From Stieleria tagensis (GTDB taxonomy: Bacteria; Planctomycetota; Planctomycetia; Pirellulales; Pirellulaceae), in assembly GCF_024129865.1 (NCBI RefSeq), contig NZ_JAMYFE010000022.1, positions 1-64,000 of the forward strand: 64,000 nt of DNA. The letters run 5' to 3'. How positions within the stretch are numbered: position 1 is the stretch's first letter; the number at the start of each line of letters is the position of its first letter. Under the pieces are notes generated by a model that searched no databases, was not told where the DNA came from, and worked only from the letters and a program-made list of their open reading frames with translations. Positions 8,447 to 16,937 of the stretch are shown in pieces. The position numbers were made by a program, and so were the translations under genes.

Positions 8447-9889
8447 GTGTCCATTTCAGTGATTTTTAGGTTCATTGTCCTGATCGTGCTGTGGTTGCCG
8501 ATCGCCCATGGCCAATCCCCCTCAGTCGATTATCCGGCGGCGACCAATCTGGGCGACCCTGCGCAACTCGGGCGTGGGATTCAGCGGACCATGACTTTGT
8601 TGCAGTCCAGCAACGCGGAGCATCGCAACACCGTTCGAATCCTGCTGTATGGGCAATCGATCACAGCGGGAAAGTGGGGTGGAAAACTGGGCGACTTTCT
8701 GAGCGAAACATACCCGCATGCCAATCTGGAATTCCATCGCCGCCCGCTGTCGGGGTTCTCGACGGAGCGTCTGGTCAAAACGTCCACAGCCGACCTGTAC
8801 CCATTTTACGCCGATCTGGTGGTCTTTCACGATTATGGGAACAACGAAGACTACGAGACGATGATTCGTCAGTTGCGAGAGCAAACGACGGCGGAGGTCA
8901 TCCTGCAGGCCGATCATTTTCGGCGCTCGGAACAGTTGATCGACGAATCAGATCCCTCAACCATCGATGATCAGCGTCAACGCTGGGCCGCCCAGCGAAA
9001 TCAACAGTTCCTGCCAGGTCTGGCCCAAAAATACGGGTGCGGGTTCGACGACCGCCGCCGGCTGTGGCAAGCCTACCTGCAACAGCACCAGCTCTCGCCC
9101 GGTGATTTAGTCAACGATGACGTGCATCCCAATGAGCACGGCACCGCATTGATGACGGAACTGATCAAGGCTTACTTCGTCGCCCGCCCAGACAGCCAGA
9201 TCGACCCGATGAATTGTGGCTATGTCACGACGCACCCGGTGACGGATGCCATGCGCTCGGCGGATGGCAAATTGGTGTTTCCCTTCGATGGCAACCGAAT
9301 CGATTTGGTGCTCCACGACCAGGCGAGCGGAACCTGCCAGCTGATGATCGACGGCAAGCCACCGCTGGACGACCCGACGATGTTTTATCACCAACGCAAC
9401 CGTGTCAAATGGCGTGACACGCCGATTCCACCTGGCCCCTGGCCGGCCGTGTTGAAAATGGGATTTGAAAAACCGCTGGTCGAAGAAACTTGGACGCTCA
9501 ATGCGACACAGGATCCCGATCATCCATCAGTCTACTCGTTTCGTGTTCAGGGCTCGGTCACCGGGCCAGACGGGAGTGGCCGATCCGATGAACCGTTTGT
9601 GTCTGATTCGGGTCGCGTGGTGATCGCAGCGGAAGATTGGGATGTCGCGTTTTCAATCGTCGCGCTGCGCCGCTTGGATGCGTTGCCGCAGAGTTTCCAA
9701 ATCGATTGGGACGCTGTCGCTCAAGCTGCCAACCAAGCTTCGCCCCCCGACGTTCCGGCCGGTGTGGAGCGTGTGGTGACGGTGGCGCAGCGAATTGCGG
9801 ATCAGCCGCACACCTTGCAGATCAGCGGCGAGATCGATGGCATCCAAGCGCTGCGTGTGTATTCGCCACGCAAGTTCCCACGGCCTTAG
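8447..9889 (+). CDS. Secreted SGNH/GDSL-type hydrolase
   Basis: A 480-residue exported esterase-like protein. Residues 1-22 form a signal peptide (IFRFIVLIVLWLPIAHG). The SGNH hydrolase domain covers about residues 60-245: block I reads LLYGQSITAG with Ser 71 (GQS instead of the usual GDS), a block III candidate is YGNNEDYETM, and block V DDVHPNEHG supplies Asp 224 and His 227. The C-terminal 230 residues look beta-rich and may bind carbohydrate or form an accessory jelly-roll. SGNH enzymes of this layout often deacetylate polysaccharides, which fits planctomycete polysaccharide use, but the substrate is not readable here. The start is GTG at 8447; an in-frame GTG at 8459 is an alternative. 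A 10-base tandem repeat follows the gene. Confidence 0.8.
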   Translation: MSISVIFRFIVLIVLWLPIAHGQSPSVDYPAATNLGDPAQLGRGIQRTMTLLQSSNAEHRNTVRILLYGQSITAGKWGGKLGDFLSETYPHANLEFHRRPLSGFSTERLVKTSTADLYPFYADLVVFHDYGNNEDYETMIRQLREQTTAEVILQADHFRRSEQLIDESDPSTIDDQRQRWAAQRNQQFLPGLAQKYGCGFDDRRRLWQAYLQQHQLSPGDLVNDDVHPNEHGTALMTELIKAYFVARPDSQIDPMNCGYVTTHPVTDAMRSADGKLVFPFDGNRIDLVLHDQASGTCQLMIDGKPPLDDPTMFYHQRNRVKWRDTPIPPGPWPAVLKMGFEKPLVEETWTLNATQDPDHPSVYSFRVQGSVTGPDGSGRSDEPFVSDSGRVVIAAEDWDVAFSIVALRRLDALPQSFQIDWDAVAQAANQASPPDVPAGVERVVTVAQRIADQPHTLQISGEIDGIQALRVYSPRKFPRP

Positions 9890-9897
9890 CAATCCGT

Positions 9898-9926
9898 GCA
9901 GATCGGAATCGATCGGAATCGATCGG
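9898..9926 (+). repeat. Tandem GATCGGAATC repeat upstream of the htrA promoter
   Basis: GATCGGAATC occurs twice in tandem, followed by GATCGG, between the SGNH gene and htrA. The array is about 125-150 bases upstream of the sigma-54 promoter, the usual distance for an activator-binding site. Each unit junction contains the palindrome CGATCG. The same array was not seen upstream of the csrA or dnaK promoters. Confidence 0.6.
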
Positions 9927-10036
9927 CGGCTTTCAATTGGGGCATTCTGCCCCAGCGCGTCATCTTGTCTCGCTGATTGCAACTCGTGATCAGTGCGAAC
10001 CGCATGATTGCGTGCTGAAAGGGTGTTTCACCGAAG

Positions 10037-10052
10037 TGGCACGGGGCGTGCT
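10037..10052 (+). promoter_or_regulatory. Sigma-54-type promoter of htrA
   Basis: TGGCACG is followed by four bases and GTGCT. The GG (10038-10039) and GC (10050-10051) are ten bases apart, exactly as sigma-54 requires. The only departures from consensus are in the less conserved -12 flank. The predicted start is near 10063, about 45 bases before the htrA ATG. Confidence 0.65.
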
Positions 10053-10106
10053 TAGTAGAACCCGCAACGCATCGTCCTCCAAACTTCCCTCCAGGAACAC
10101 ATTGAT

Positions 10107-11633
10107 ATGAAAGCGTCTCGATCCAAATTGATGGCCGCCGTTTTGGCGACTCCCCTGACCTTCGCCGGCCTCGGGCTGATGGTCGGTGCGGCTCCCGTCA
10201 CTCCAGCGACTCGGTCCACGGCGGACACCGCTGGTGTCTTGGCACCAGAAACCGAGCGTGTCGCCAACGCGCTGTCCGGCGCCTTTCGCAAAGTCGCGAC
10301 ACACGTCTTGCCATCGGTCGTGGCCATCGAAAACCGCCCCGACACCAGTTGGCAAACGGCCGGTCGCCAGGCTCCCACCCCGGGCAGCAACCAAGCCAAC
10401 CCGTTCAAGGGAACTCCGTTTGAAGACATGTTCCGTGGCCAGATTCCGGGCGGTTCGCCGCATCAGTCGCCTCCCTCACAAGGCGGCATCGGATCGGGTG
10501 TGATCATCGACTCGGCCGGGATCGTGTTGACCAATAACCACGTCGTCGCCGGCGGCGGGAAGGTGATCATCAAAACACACGACGGCCGCGAGTTCGAAGC
10601 GACTGAGGTTCTGACCGATCCACAAACCGATATCGCTGTCGTCAAATTCCAGGGAGACTCGGATTTGGTGGCCGCCAAAGTCGGCAACAGTGATTTGATG
10701 GAAGTCGGTGACTGGGTGGTCGCACTGGGCCAACCCTTTGGACTGGAAGGCACCGTGACGACAGGCATCGTCAGCGCCAAAAATCGTGGCATCGGAATCA
10801 CCGATCGCGAAAACTTCATCCAAACCGATGCTGCGATCAACCCGGGCAACAGTGGTGGCCCGCTGGTGAATTTGCGAGGTGAAGTGATCGGGATCAATAC
10901 CGCGATCTCCTCACGCGGCGGTGGCAACAATGGTGTCGGCTTTGCCGTGCCGTCGAATCTGGCACACTGGGTGAGCGATCAACTGGTTGATGGTGGACGT
11001 GTCAATCGATCGTACTTGGGCGTCAGTATCCAACCGGTCAACTACGAACTCAGTCGCCAATTGGGCATCGCTCCCAAAAGTGGTGTGGCGATCAACGAAG
11101 TGTTCCCGGATACGCCGGCGGCAAAAGCAGGTTTGAAAACCGGTGACGTGATCGTCAAATTTGGCGGCATCGCTGTGACCACTCCACAACAATTGCAATT
11201 GGCTGTCGAACGCTCGCCGGCTGGCGAATCGTTGCCGGTCGATGTGGTCCGCGACGGCAAAACCATGCAGCTGACCTACACCGGTGAAGCCAACCCCAAA
11301 TCGTTTGGTCGCAACAACAAGTCGGCTTCGCCGTTGAACGACGAAGGGGTGAAATTGCAATCGCTGGGATTGGAGATCAGTGGTTTGACCGAAGACGTTG
11401 CCAAGCAATTGGGGATCGACGACACGACCGGCGTGGTGATCACGCGGGTGCAAGTCGATAGCCCCGCGGCACGAGCCGGATTGGAGCCCGGCATGGTGAT
11501 CTCACAAGTGAACCGTCATGACGTGACCAGTGCCGATGATTTTCGCGATCAAATCGATGCCGATAGCGACGGTTCGGTGCTGTTGCTGGTCCGCACCGAA
11601 CAAGGATCACGGTTTGTCGTGGTGAAACAGTGA
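10107..11633 (+). CDS. HtrA/DegP-family periplasmic serine protease
   Basis: Periplasmic protease/chaperone that degrades misfolded envelope proteins. Residues 1-30 are a signal peptide. The trypsin-like domain has the full triad: His 145 (LTNNHVV), Asp 175 (TDIAVVKF) and Ser 249 (NPGNSGGPL). Two PDZ domains follow, about residues 300-385 (VFPDTPAAKAGLKTGDVIV) and 405-500 (VDSPAARAGLEPGMVI). The 508-residue length is typical of DegP/DegQ/MucD. The ATG at 10107 follows CCAGGAA. A sigma-54-type promoter lies just upstream and a strong terminator just downstream, so it may form its own transcript ahead of the sensor kinase and regulator genes that follow. Confidence 0.95.
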   Translation: MKASRSKLMAAVLATPLTFAGLGLMVGAAPVTPATRSTADTAGVLAPETERVANALSGAFRKVATHVLPSVVAIENRPDTSWQTAGRQAPTPGSNQANPFKGTPFEDMFRGQIPGGSPHQSPPSQGGIGSGVIIDSAGIVLTNNHVVAGGGKVIIKTHDGREFEATEVLTDPQTDIAVVKFQGDSDLVAAKVGNSDLMEVGDWVVALGQPFGLEGTVTTGIVSAKNRGIGITDRENFIQTDAAINPGNSGGPLVNLRGEVIGINTAISSRGGGNNGVGFAVPSNLAHWVSDQLVDGGRVNRSYLGVSIQPVNYELSRQLGIAPKSGVAINEVFPDTPAAKAGLKTGDVIVKFGGIAVTTPQQLQLAVERSPAGESLPVDVVRDGKTMQLTYTGEANPKSFGRNNKSASPLNDEGVKLQSLGLEISGLTEDVAKQLGIDDTTGVVITRVQVDSPAARAGLEPGMVISQVNRHDVTSADDFRDQIDADSDGSVLLLVRTEQGSRFVVVKQ

Positions 11634-11676
11634 TTTGATTGACGATCGATCCCGATCACATCTGTTCGGACTGACG

Positions 11677-11720
11677 ACGGCCAACGTCCACTTTACAATG
11701 GGTGTTGGCCGTTCTTTTTT
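11677..11720 (+). terminator. Rho-independent terminator after htrA
   Basis: ACGGCCAAC (11677-11685) pairs with GTTGGCCGT (11704-11712), followed by a T-rich tract (TCTTTTTTCTTTT). It separates htrA from the sensor kinase gene whose ATG is only 22 bases further on, so the two-component genes must rely on read-through or on their own promoter. Confidence 0.85.
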
Positions 11721-11742
11721 CTTTTCAATCAAGATCTGACCG

Positions 11743-13128
11743 ATGAAACTTGCCGCCAAACTGATTTTGATTTTCCTAGCCGGTGTCTTTGGCATCGTGA
11801 TGCTGTTCACTTGGCAAACCGTGCGACGACAACACGCCTGGGAACAACAGCGCCGCCAGGCCCACGCGGCAGACTTGGCCGAGACACTCGCACCGGCGAT
11901 TCAAAGAGCCTATGAGCAAGGCGGCACGGTGACAGTGCACCGGGCCATCGAAGTTTCCACACGGCGGTTGAGTGGGCCGCAGGTCCGATGGATTGACGGT
12001 GCAGACACCGCCTCGAGCGCACCGGCGGATCAATTGCAAACCACCTCGCGTCAACTGTCCAGTGTTTCGATCACCGACCGCGACGGCGACCGCAAAGCAT
12101 TTTCCTACGTCCCCATGACCCTCGACAATGACGCCGTGGGAACCGTCGAAGTCGCCGAGCCGTTGGCCGGACAGGACGCGTTTGTTCGCGAATCGGTGAT
12201 GACGTCTCTGTGGTCCCTGTTGGGCGTCGCCGTGCTGTCGGCCGTGGTGATCTACTGCGGCGGCGTACAATTGGTTGGCAAACCGCTTAACAAATTGATC
12301 ACCCAGGTCAACCAAATCGGTGACGGACAACTGGATCAACCCCCGGTTCTCAGCAGCAACGATGAACTCGGCCGCTTGGCCGGTGCGGTCAGCCAAATGA
12401 GTTACCGGATCAGCCAGCAGCGTGATACGATTCGTCACGCCGATCGGTTGGGGACCATCGGCACGCTTGCCGCCGGAATGGCACACGAATTGGGCACGCC
12501 CCTGAACGTGGTTTCCGGGCGCGCCGGCCTGATCGCCAGCGGAAAACTTTCCGCAGCCGAAATTCAATCCAGTGCGCAAACGATCCGATCGGAAGCCGAG
12601 CGGATGACAACGATCATTCGACAGCTGCTGGATTTTGCCCGCCAAACCCCCGCGCCACACGAATCGATCTCGTTGGACCAAGTCGTCCAGCGAACCTGTG
12701 ATTTGATTCGGCCGATCGCTGGCAAATCCGGTGTCGACCTACAGCTTCAGCTTCCCGACCAAGTGGTGCAGATCGACGGCGACGCCGCGCAGATTCAGCA
12801 GGTGGTGACGAATTTGATGAACAATGCGATCGCGGCAATGCCCGACGGTGGCACCCTGACCGTGCAGCTTGATCGACACGATGACCAAGACCAGATCATG
12901 CTGCGGGTTTCGGACACCGGTCAAGGAATCCCGGCCGAGCATTTGGATCAGGTTTTCGAACCTTTCTTTACGACCAAAGATGTCGGTCAAGGAACCGGGC
13001 TGGGTTTGTCGATCGCCTATGGTATCGTCCGCGATCACGGCGGCCAGATCCGCGTTCAAAGTCAGCCGGAACAGGGCCAGCCAGAACAGGGCACAACGTT
13101 TGAAGTGACGTTTCCGATTCCCAAATGA
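11743..13128 (+). CDS. Membrane sensor histidine kinase
   Basis: A 461-residue kinase. It has transmembrane helices at residues 5-24 and about 154-177, with a sensor domain of about 130 residues between them. A HAMP linker follows (about 178-230), then the dimerisation domain with the phosphoacceptor His 248 in MAHELGTPLNVV, and an HATPase domain with N box (VTNLMNNAIAAMP), G1 (DTGQGIP), F box (FEPFFTTK) and G2 (GTGLGLSIAYG). The H box with HELGTPLN is typical of NtrB/AtoS-type kinases that pair with sigma-54 activators. Its stop overlaps the regulator start (ATGA), so the two are translationally coupled. The signal sensed is unknown; the neighbouring htrA suggests envelope stress. Confidence 0.93.
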   Translation: MKLAAKLILIFLAGVFGIVMLFTWQTVRRQHAWEQQRRQAHAADLAETLAPAIQRAYEQGGTVTVHRAIEVSTRRLSGPQVRWIDGADTASSAPADQLQTTSRQLSSVSITDRDGDRKAFSYVPMTLDNDAVGTVEVAEPLAGQDAFVRESVMTSLWSLLGVAVLSAVVIYCGGVQLVGKPLNKLITQVNQIGDGQLDQPPVLSSNDELGRLAGAVSQMSYRISQQRDTIRHADRLGTIGTLAAGMAHELGTPLNVVSGRAGLIASGKLSAAEIQSSAQTIRSEAERMTTIIRQLLDFARQTPAPHESISLDQVVQRTCDLIRPIAGKSGVDLQLQLPDQVVQIDGDAAQIQQVVTNLMNNAIAAMPDGGTLTVQLDRHDDQDQIMLRVSDTGQGIPAEHLDQVFEPFFTTKDVGQGTGLGLSIAYGIVRDHGGQIRVQSQPEQGQPEQGTTFEVTFPIPK

Positions 13129-14492
13129 ACAGCACGAAATCTAACGCCAACGTTTTGATTGTCGACGACGAACGCAATATGTGCGAGTTGATCGAAACGG
13201 ATTTGCGGCTGCGCGGTATCGCCAGTCAATGGTTTACCTCAGCCGACCAGGCGCTCGCTGCGATCCACCAGCATGATTTTGACGTCATCTTGACCGACGT
13301 GCGGATGCCGGGCACCACCGGTTTGCAACTGTGTCAACAGCTCTCGCAGTCGCGGCCGGACATCCCGGTGATCGTGATGACGGCGTTTGGCACATTGGAA
13401 ACGGCGATCGCGGCGATGCGTTCGGGCGCTTACGACTTCATCACCAAACCGATCGAAATGGATTTGCTTTCGATCACACTCGGGCGCGCGATCGAGCATC
13501 GGCGACTGACGCAACAAGTTCGCCTACTGGAATCGTCCCAAGATGCCGCAACCTCATTTGGCGATCTGCTGGGACAAAGCCCCGCGATGCGAAAACTGTA
13601 TGACCAATTGGGCCAGATTGCTGCTGCCGATGCCGCGGTGTTGATCACCGGCGAAAGCGGAACGGGTAAGGAGTTGGTGGCGCGGTCGATTCATGCCGGC
13701 AGCCGCCGATCCGATCAACCCTTTGTCGCCGTCAACTGTGCCGCGCTGACCGAAACCTTGTTGGAAAGTGAATTGTTTGGCCACGTCAAAGGGGCGTTTA
13801 CCGATGCCCGTGGCGGACGACGCGGCTTGTTCTTGGAGGCCGATTCGGGAACGTTGTTTCTGGATGAAATGGGCGAGATGCCGGTGTCCTTGCAGGTCAA
13901 ACTGTTAAGGGCATTGGAGGAGCGGACGGTCCGCGCGGTGGGCAGTGACAAAGAAACGCCGTTCGATGTGCGCGTGCTGGCCGCCACCAATCGCGATCTG
14001 GAAACGGCCGTTGCCGAAGGCCGATTCCGCGAAGACCTGTACTATCGGATCAATGTGATCGGCATCGAATTGCCGCCGCTGCGATCACGTGGGGCCGATA
14101 TCCTGCGGTTGGCCGAGCATTTTCAAAAGCAGTTTTCCCAGCGGGAAGACAAACCGATCACAGGTTTGGCCGATGGTGTCGCCGAAAAATTGCTCAGTTA
14201 TTCTTGGCCCGGCAACGTCCGTGAATTGCGGAATGTGATGGAGCGCGCCGTCGCCCTGACCCGGTATGACAAGATCACCATCGAAGACCTGCCCGACAAG
14301 ATCCGCGATTTCCGCAGCGGGACCGTCTACATCGGTGGCCTGGATCCCGACGAACTGGTTTCGATGGAAGAGATCGAGCGGCGCTACATCACCCACGTTC
14401 TCGATGCCACCGGCGGCAATCAGACCCAGGCGGCACGGATCCTGGGACTGGATCGCAAAACCATCTATCGCAAACTCAAAAGCGATCTGTAG
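13125..14492 (+). CDS. NtrC/AtoC-type sigma-54-dependent response regulator
   Basis: A 455-residue activator of sigma-54 RNA polymerase. The receiver domain (residues 8-125) has the acidic pair DD (14-15), phosphoacceptor Asp 58 and Lys 108 (TKPIE). The AAA+ domain has Walker A GESGTGKE (176-183), the sigma-54 contact loop GAFTDA (223-228), Walker B LFLDEMGE and arginine-finger segment FREDLYYRINV. The C-terminus is a Fis-type helix-turn-helix (GNQTQAARILGLDRKTIYRKLK). All motifs needed for transcription activation are intact. It overlaps the kinase gene by four bases and is the partner of that kinase. The sigma-54-type promoters before htrA, csrA and dnaK in this window are candidate targets. 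Confidence 0.95.
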   Translation: MNSTKSNANVLIVDDERNMCELIETDLRLRGIASQWFTSADQALAAIHQHDFDVILTDVRMPGTTGLQLCQQLSQSRPDIPVIVMTAFGTLETAIAAMRSGAYDFITKPIEMDLLSITLGRAIEHRRLTQQVRLLESSQDAATSFGDLLGQSPAMRKLYDQLGQIAAADAAVLITGESGTGKELVARSIHAGSRRSDQPFVAVNCAALTETLLESELFGHVKGAFTDARGGRRGLFLEADSGTLFLDEMGEMPVSLQVKLLRALEERTVRAVGSDKETPFDVRVLAATNRDLETAVAEGRFREDLYYRINVIGIELPPLRSRGADILRLAEHFQKQFSQREDKPITGLADGVAEKLLSYSWPGNVRELRNVMERAVALTRYDKITIEDLPDKIRDFRSGTVYIGGLDPDELVSMEEIERRYITHVLDATGGNQTQAARILGLDRKTIYRKLKSDL

Positions 14493-14568
14493 CGGGTTGG
14501 ACCGCATTCACTCTCCCGTGGGCGGGCGAGTGAATCGCAACAGCACAATGCAAAAACTCATGTGCCAG

Positions 14569-15156
14569 CTAGGGATTGGCAATTCGCGGTATCTCGAAAG
14601 GCTTACCTGAATGTCCAATGCCTGAAATTAAGTTGCCACTTTCTTGCAATTTCAATTCATAAGCAAATCCCCGCGGAAAAGAGTTTACATACGCAATCAC
14701 AAATGTTCCGTTGGCAAGCGGGCGCCATATGGCGACTGTTCTTCCTCGCAATGTTGCGCGTCCGTCTTCTAACATTTCCAGAATATTTCCGTCCGGAAAC
14801 TTCCACGTTCCAAGGATTGACGGTTGAACAACGCTATCCGGTTTCTTGAAACTTTGCTTTTCGTCTTTTTGATTTGTGTCGAGAGTTTGAAGGAACTTCG
14901 ATAGTCGCTCAACCTCTGGAAAATCGTTCAACTGTACCGCCTCTTTCAATGCAAGACGGAAATCAGCACGCAATTCGGTATCCGCCAATCGAACCTGCTC
15001 GGCCAGTTTTTCATCTAAGAAAGCCAGCTTTTCACTGTATTTCTTAATCGCGTTTTTCGCTGCAAGCGACTTAAATTCTGAAAACGGATTCGGTTCGTCT
15101 GCTATCAACGGAAGCGACATGAGTAGCTGGGCCGCGGCTAGAAAAATGAATCTCAT
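14569..15156 (-). CDS. Secreted hypothetical protein (195 aa)
   Basis: Residues 1-19 are a signal peptide (FIFLAAAQLLMSLPLIA). The next 80 residues are charged and helical (KYSEKLAFLDEKLAEQVRLADTEL), probably a coiled coil. The C-terminal 80 residues form a small beta-rich domain beginning ILGTWKFPDGNILEMLEDGRA. This resembles the lipocalin-like 'W-x-x-DG' modules found in many planctomycete exported proteins, but I cannot name it. It is convergent with the two-component genes. Its base composition is lower in GC than neighbouring genes, so a different history is possible. Confidence 0.7.
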   Translation of the reverse strand: MRFIFLAAAQLLMSLPLIADEPNPFSEFKSLAAKNAIKKYSEKLAFLDEKLAEQVRLADTELRADFRLALKEAVQLNDFPEVERLSKFLQTLDTNQKDEKQSFKKPDSVVQPSILGTWKFPDGNILEMLEDGRATLRGRTVAIWRPLANGTFVIAYVNSFPRGFAYELKLQESGNLISGIGHSGKPFEIPRIANP

Positions 15157-16009
15157 TTCGGCTATTGATTTGGAGGGTGAGTGATTTTCGTGAGCAATGA
15201 GGTAGGAGTTATGCTGAGATAGCTACTCTATTCGTAGTGGCAGGGCATCACGCTAATGCAAATTTGGGAACGCTGCCATCTGCTCAAAGCATCAAGCGAG
15301 AACTTTTAGCGGTTCAAAGCCGATTTGGTTCGCACAGCGAAAGTTGCTCAATTCTCTGAGGCTATCGCGTTGCTGGAAACTGAGTCAATCATCTAACTGG
15401 TCATGCCGCAAACAATGTACGCCATCCCCAGTGGGGACAGAGCCCCGACGATCTTTTGAGGTCTGTCCCCGGTGAATTCGCAACCATCTTTCTGCCCCCT
15501 ATTTTTCTGTCATTGATCCCCGCCAAGTCCAGCGTCACACCCCACGCGCCTGAGGTCTGTCCCCGGTCGTTCTTTGAGGGGAGGGTTTTCTGCGAAGAAT
15601 GAAGCCGGTCGGATAAATCCTCCACGCCAGCTTGCGACTGGATAGCCAAAATCAAAAACCTGTCACGCATCGGTGATCCCCAGTGGGGACAGAGCCCCGA
15701 CGATCCTTTGAGGTCTGTCCCCGGTGAATTCGCAACCATCTTTCTGCCCCCTATTTTTCTGTCATTGATCCCCGCCAAGTCCAGCGTCACACCCCACGCG
15801 TCTGAGGTCTGTCCCCGGTCGTTCTTTGAGGGGAGGGTTTTCTGCGAAGAATGAAGCCGGTCGGATAAATCCTCCACACCAGCTTGCGACTGGATAGCCA
15901 AAATCAAAAACCTGTCACGCATCGGGTTGCGATTAAGGAGCCACTGCAATTCATCTGATCCCTAGTTTTCTGCCCGTCCCTTAGCTCAGATGACTTTTGC
16001 GCAGCGCAT
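15157..16009. other. Long gene-poor region with tandem duplication
   Basis: About 850 bases without a supportable gene. From 15157 to 15423 I see no conserved frame or structure. From 15424 to about 15926 there is a 252-bp tandem duplication. The 182-codon minus frame across it (15401-15949) is open only because 252 is a multiple of three and the copies are nearly identical; it has no recognisable domain. Confidence 0.6.
15424..15926. repeat. 252-bp direct tandem duplication with REP-like segments
   Basis: Two nearly identical units, about 15424-15675 and 15676-15926, differ at only a few bases (for example CTTTTG versus CCTTTG after the shared CCCCGACGAT). Each unit contains CCAGTGGGGACAGAGCC, two copies of GAGGTCTGTCCCCGG, and an arm of the dispersed palindrome family seen at 52.0 and 54.7 kb (GTCGGATAAATCCTCCAC). 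The closeness of the copies indicates a recent event. Confidence 0.93.
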
Positions 16010-16048
16010 AAAAAAAGCCTGCCGGTCTGAAATTCAGACCGGCAGGCT
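16010..16048 (-). terminator. Rho-independent terminator after tRNA-Glu
   Basis: A 16-bp near-perfect stem, 16016-16031 with 16033-16048 (AGCCTGCCGGTCTGAA and its complement). On the minus strand it is followed by seven T residues (the A-run 16010-16016). It lies 15 bases past the tRNA 3' end. Confidence 0.9.
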
Positions 16049-16063
16049 GGTTTGTCACCTGAG

Positions 16064-16136
16064 TGACCCCTACGGGACTCGAACCCGTGTTGCCGCCGTG
16101 AAAGGGCAGTGTCCTAGACCGCTAGACGAAGGGGCC
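16064..16136 (-). tRNA. tRNA-Glu (anticodon UUC)
   Basis: A 73-base tRNA read on the minus strand, beginning GGCCCCTTCGTCTAGCGG. The acceptor stem GGCCCCT/AGGGGTC pairs with one G-U. The anticodon stem CTGCC/GGCGG encloses CTTTCAC with anticodon TTC, and the T-arm is ACGGGTTCGAGTCCCGT. The sequence closely follows the bacterial tRNA-Glu pattern. CCA is not encoded. Confidence 0.96.
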
Positions 16137-16174
16137 GTGTGTTGATCAGCCTTGGCTGTTCATCACTGAGCAAA

Positions 16175-16204
16175 GTTGTAACGAAGACTCTCACAAACCG
16201 TCAA
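16175..16204 (-). promoter_or_regulatory. Likely sigma-70 promoter of tRNA-Glu
   Basis: On the minus strand TTGACG (16204-16199) is followed after 18 bases by TACAAC (16180-16175). The -10 element lies about 38 bases before the tRNA 5' end, a normal distance for a stable RNA precursor. Confidence 0.45.
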
Positions 16205-16382
16205 GGGTTCGTTGCGAGCCGTCACAAAATCGACAAACATTTTCGCGAGTAGAGTGAAAAACCGGCACTTGGCGAACGAAGATGCCCCTGTAAAGGCGTT
16301 CATTCACACATTCAGGTGCGAGGGCATTCTCACGCGTCGTTCAAAAAATGAACTTCCACGAAAAGTGATCCGCTACCGCCCC

Positions 16383-16577
16383 TTAGGCATCGACCGCTGT
16401 GTCGCCCGACTCCAGACTTTTCTGGATCGCTTCATAGACTTCGCGACGATGCACCGGCACTTCGCGCGGAGCTTCCACGCCTAACCGGACTTTGTCGCCA
16501 CGAATTTCAACCACGACAATCTTGATGTCGTTGTTGATGACAATACTCTCGTTCTTCTTTCTTGATAAAACCAACAT
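16383..16577 (-). CDS. csrA: Carbon storage regulator CsrA (standard length)
   Basis: A 64-residue CsrA with the full family pattern: [34 protein letters not shown] and [14 protein letters not shown], including the RNA-contacting L4 and R44 region. It binds GGA motifs in mRNA leaders and represses or activates translation. The ATG follows AAAGGA with eight bases between, and this GGA together with AGGAG near 16721 in the leader could serve autoregulation. It differs from the 127-residue paralogue at 5386 in lacking the acidic tail. No fliW gene, whose product antagonises CsrA in some bacteria, is seen nearby. Confidence 0.95.
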   Translation of the reverse strand: MLVLSRKKNESIVINNDIKIVVVEIRGDKVRLGVEAPREVPVHRREVYEAIQKSLESGDTAVDA

Positions 16578-16937
16578 AGTTCAGTCCTTTCGTTAACCGG
16601 CCTGATTTCACGGATTGGATGCCTACGGGGCGAACCAGCGTCCGACGGGAGGTCATTCGGCAAGATCGCTGTAGGCCGGTTCAATGTGGTGTCTCTATTG
16701 GGAGGTAGAGACGCCCACTCCTAATAACCAACTCTAGAACAAAATAAGCTCCGGTCAAGGAATTCTGGCTTGACAAACTGTGAATTCCAACCTTTCAAAC
16801 CGCAGACAGAGGCGCACGACCGCCAAGAATAGTCATTTCGGGTGGTTTACTGTAGATGTCAGGCAATAAAAAAACGCGGCGCGGCCTGGTGGGGCCGCGC
16901 CGCGTCGATGCGTTGACTTTCCGATGGATCGCCGCGT
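16578..16937. other. csrA leader and secretin 3' region
   Basis: This 360-base spacer holds the csrA upstream region and the terminator of the secretin gene. On the minus strand TTGACC near 16766 and TAGAGT near 16739 (16-base spacing) form a possible sigma-70 promoter. The leader, about 160 bases long, contains the hairpin GTCTCTA/TAGAGAC near 16692-16713. No additional gene is supported. Confidence 0.4.
16868..16905 (-). terminator. Rho-independent terminator of the secretin gene
   Basis: A 13-bp GC-rich stem (ACGCGGCGCGGCC at 16874-16886 with 16893-16905) followed on the minus strand by seven T residues. It lies about 30 bases after the secretin stop. Confidence 0.92.

Noticed and set aside
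15401-15949. 182-codon minus-strand frame with two 84-residue repeats
   Set aside because: It follows the 252-bp duplication exactly and has no domain, signal or ribosome site; openness is explained by the repeat length being a multiple of three.
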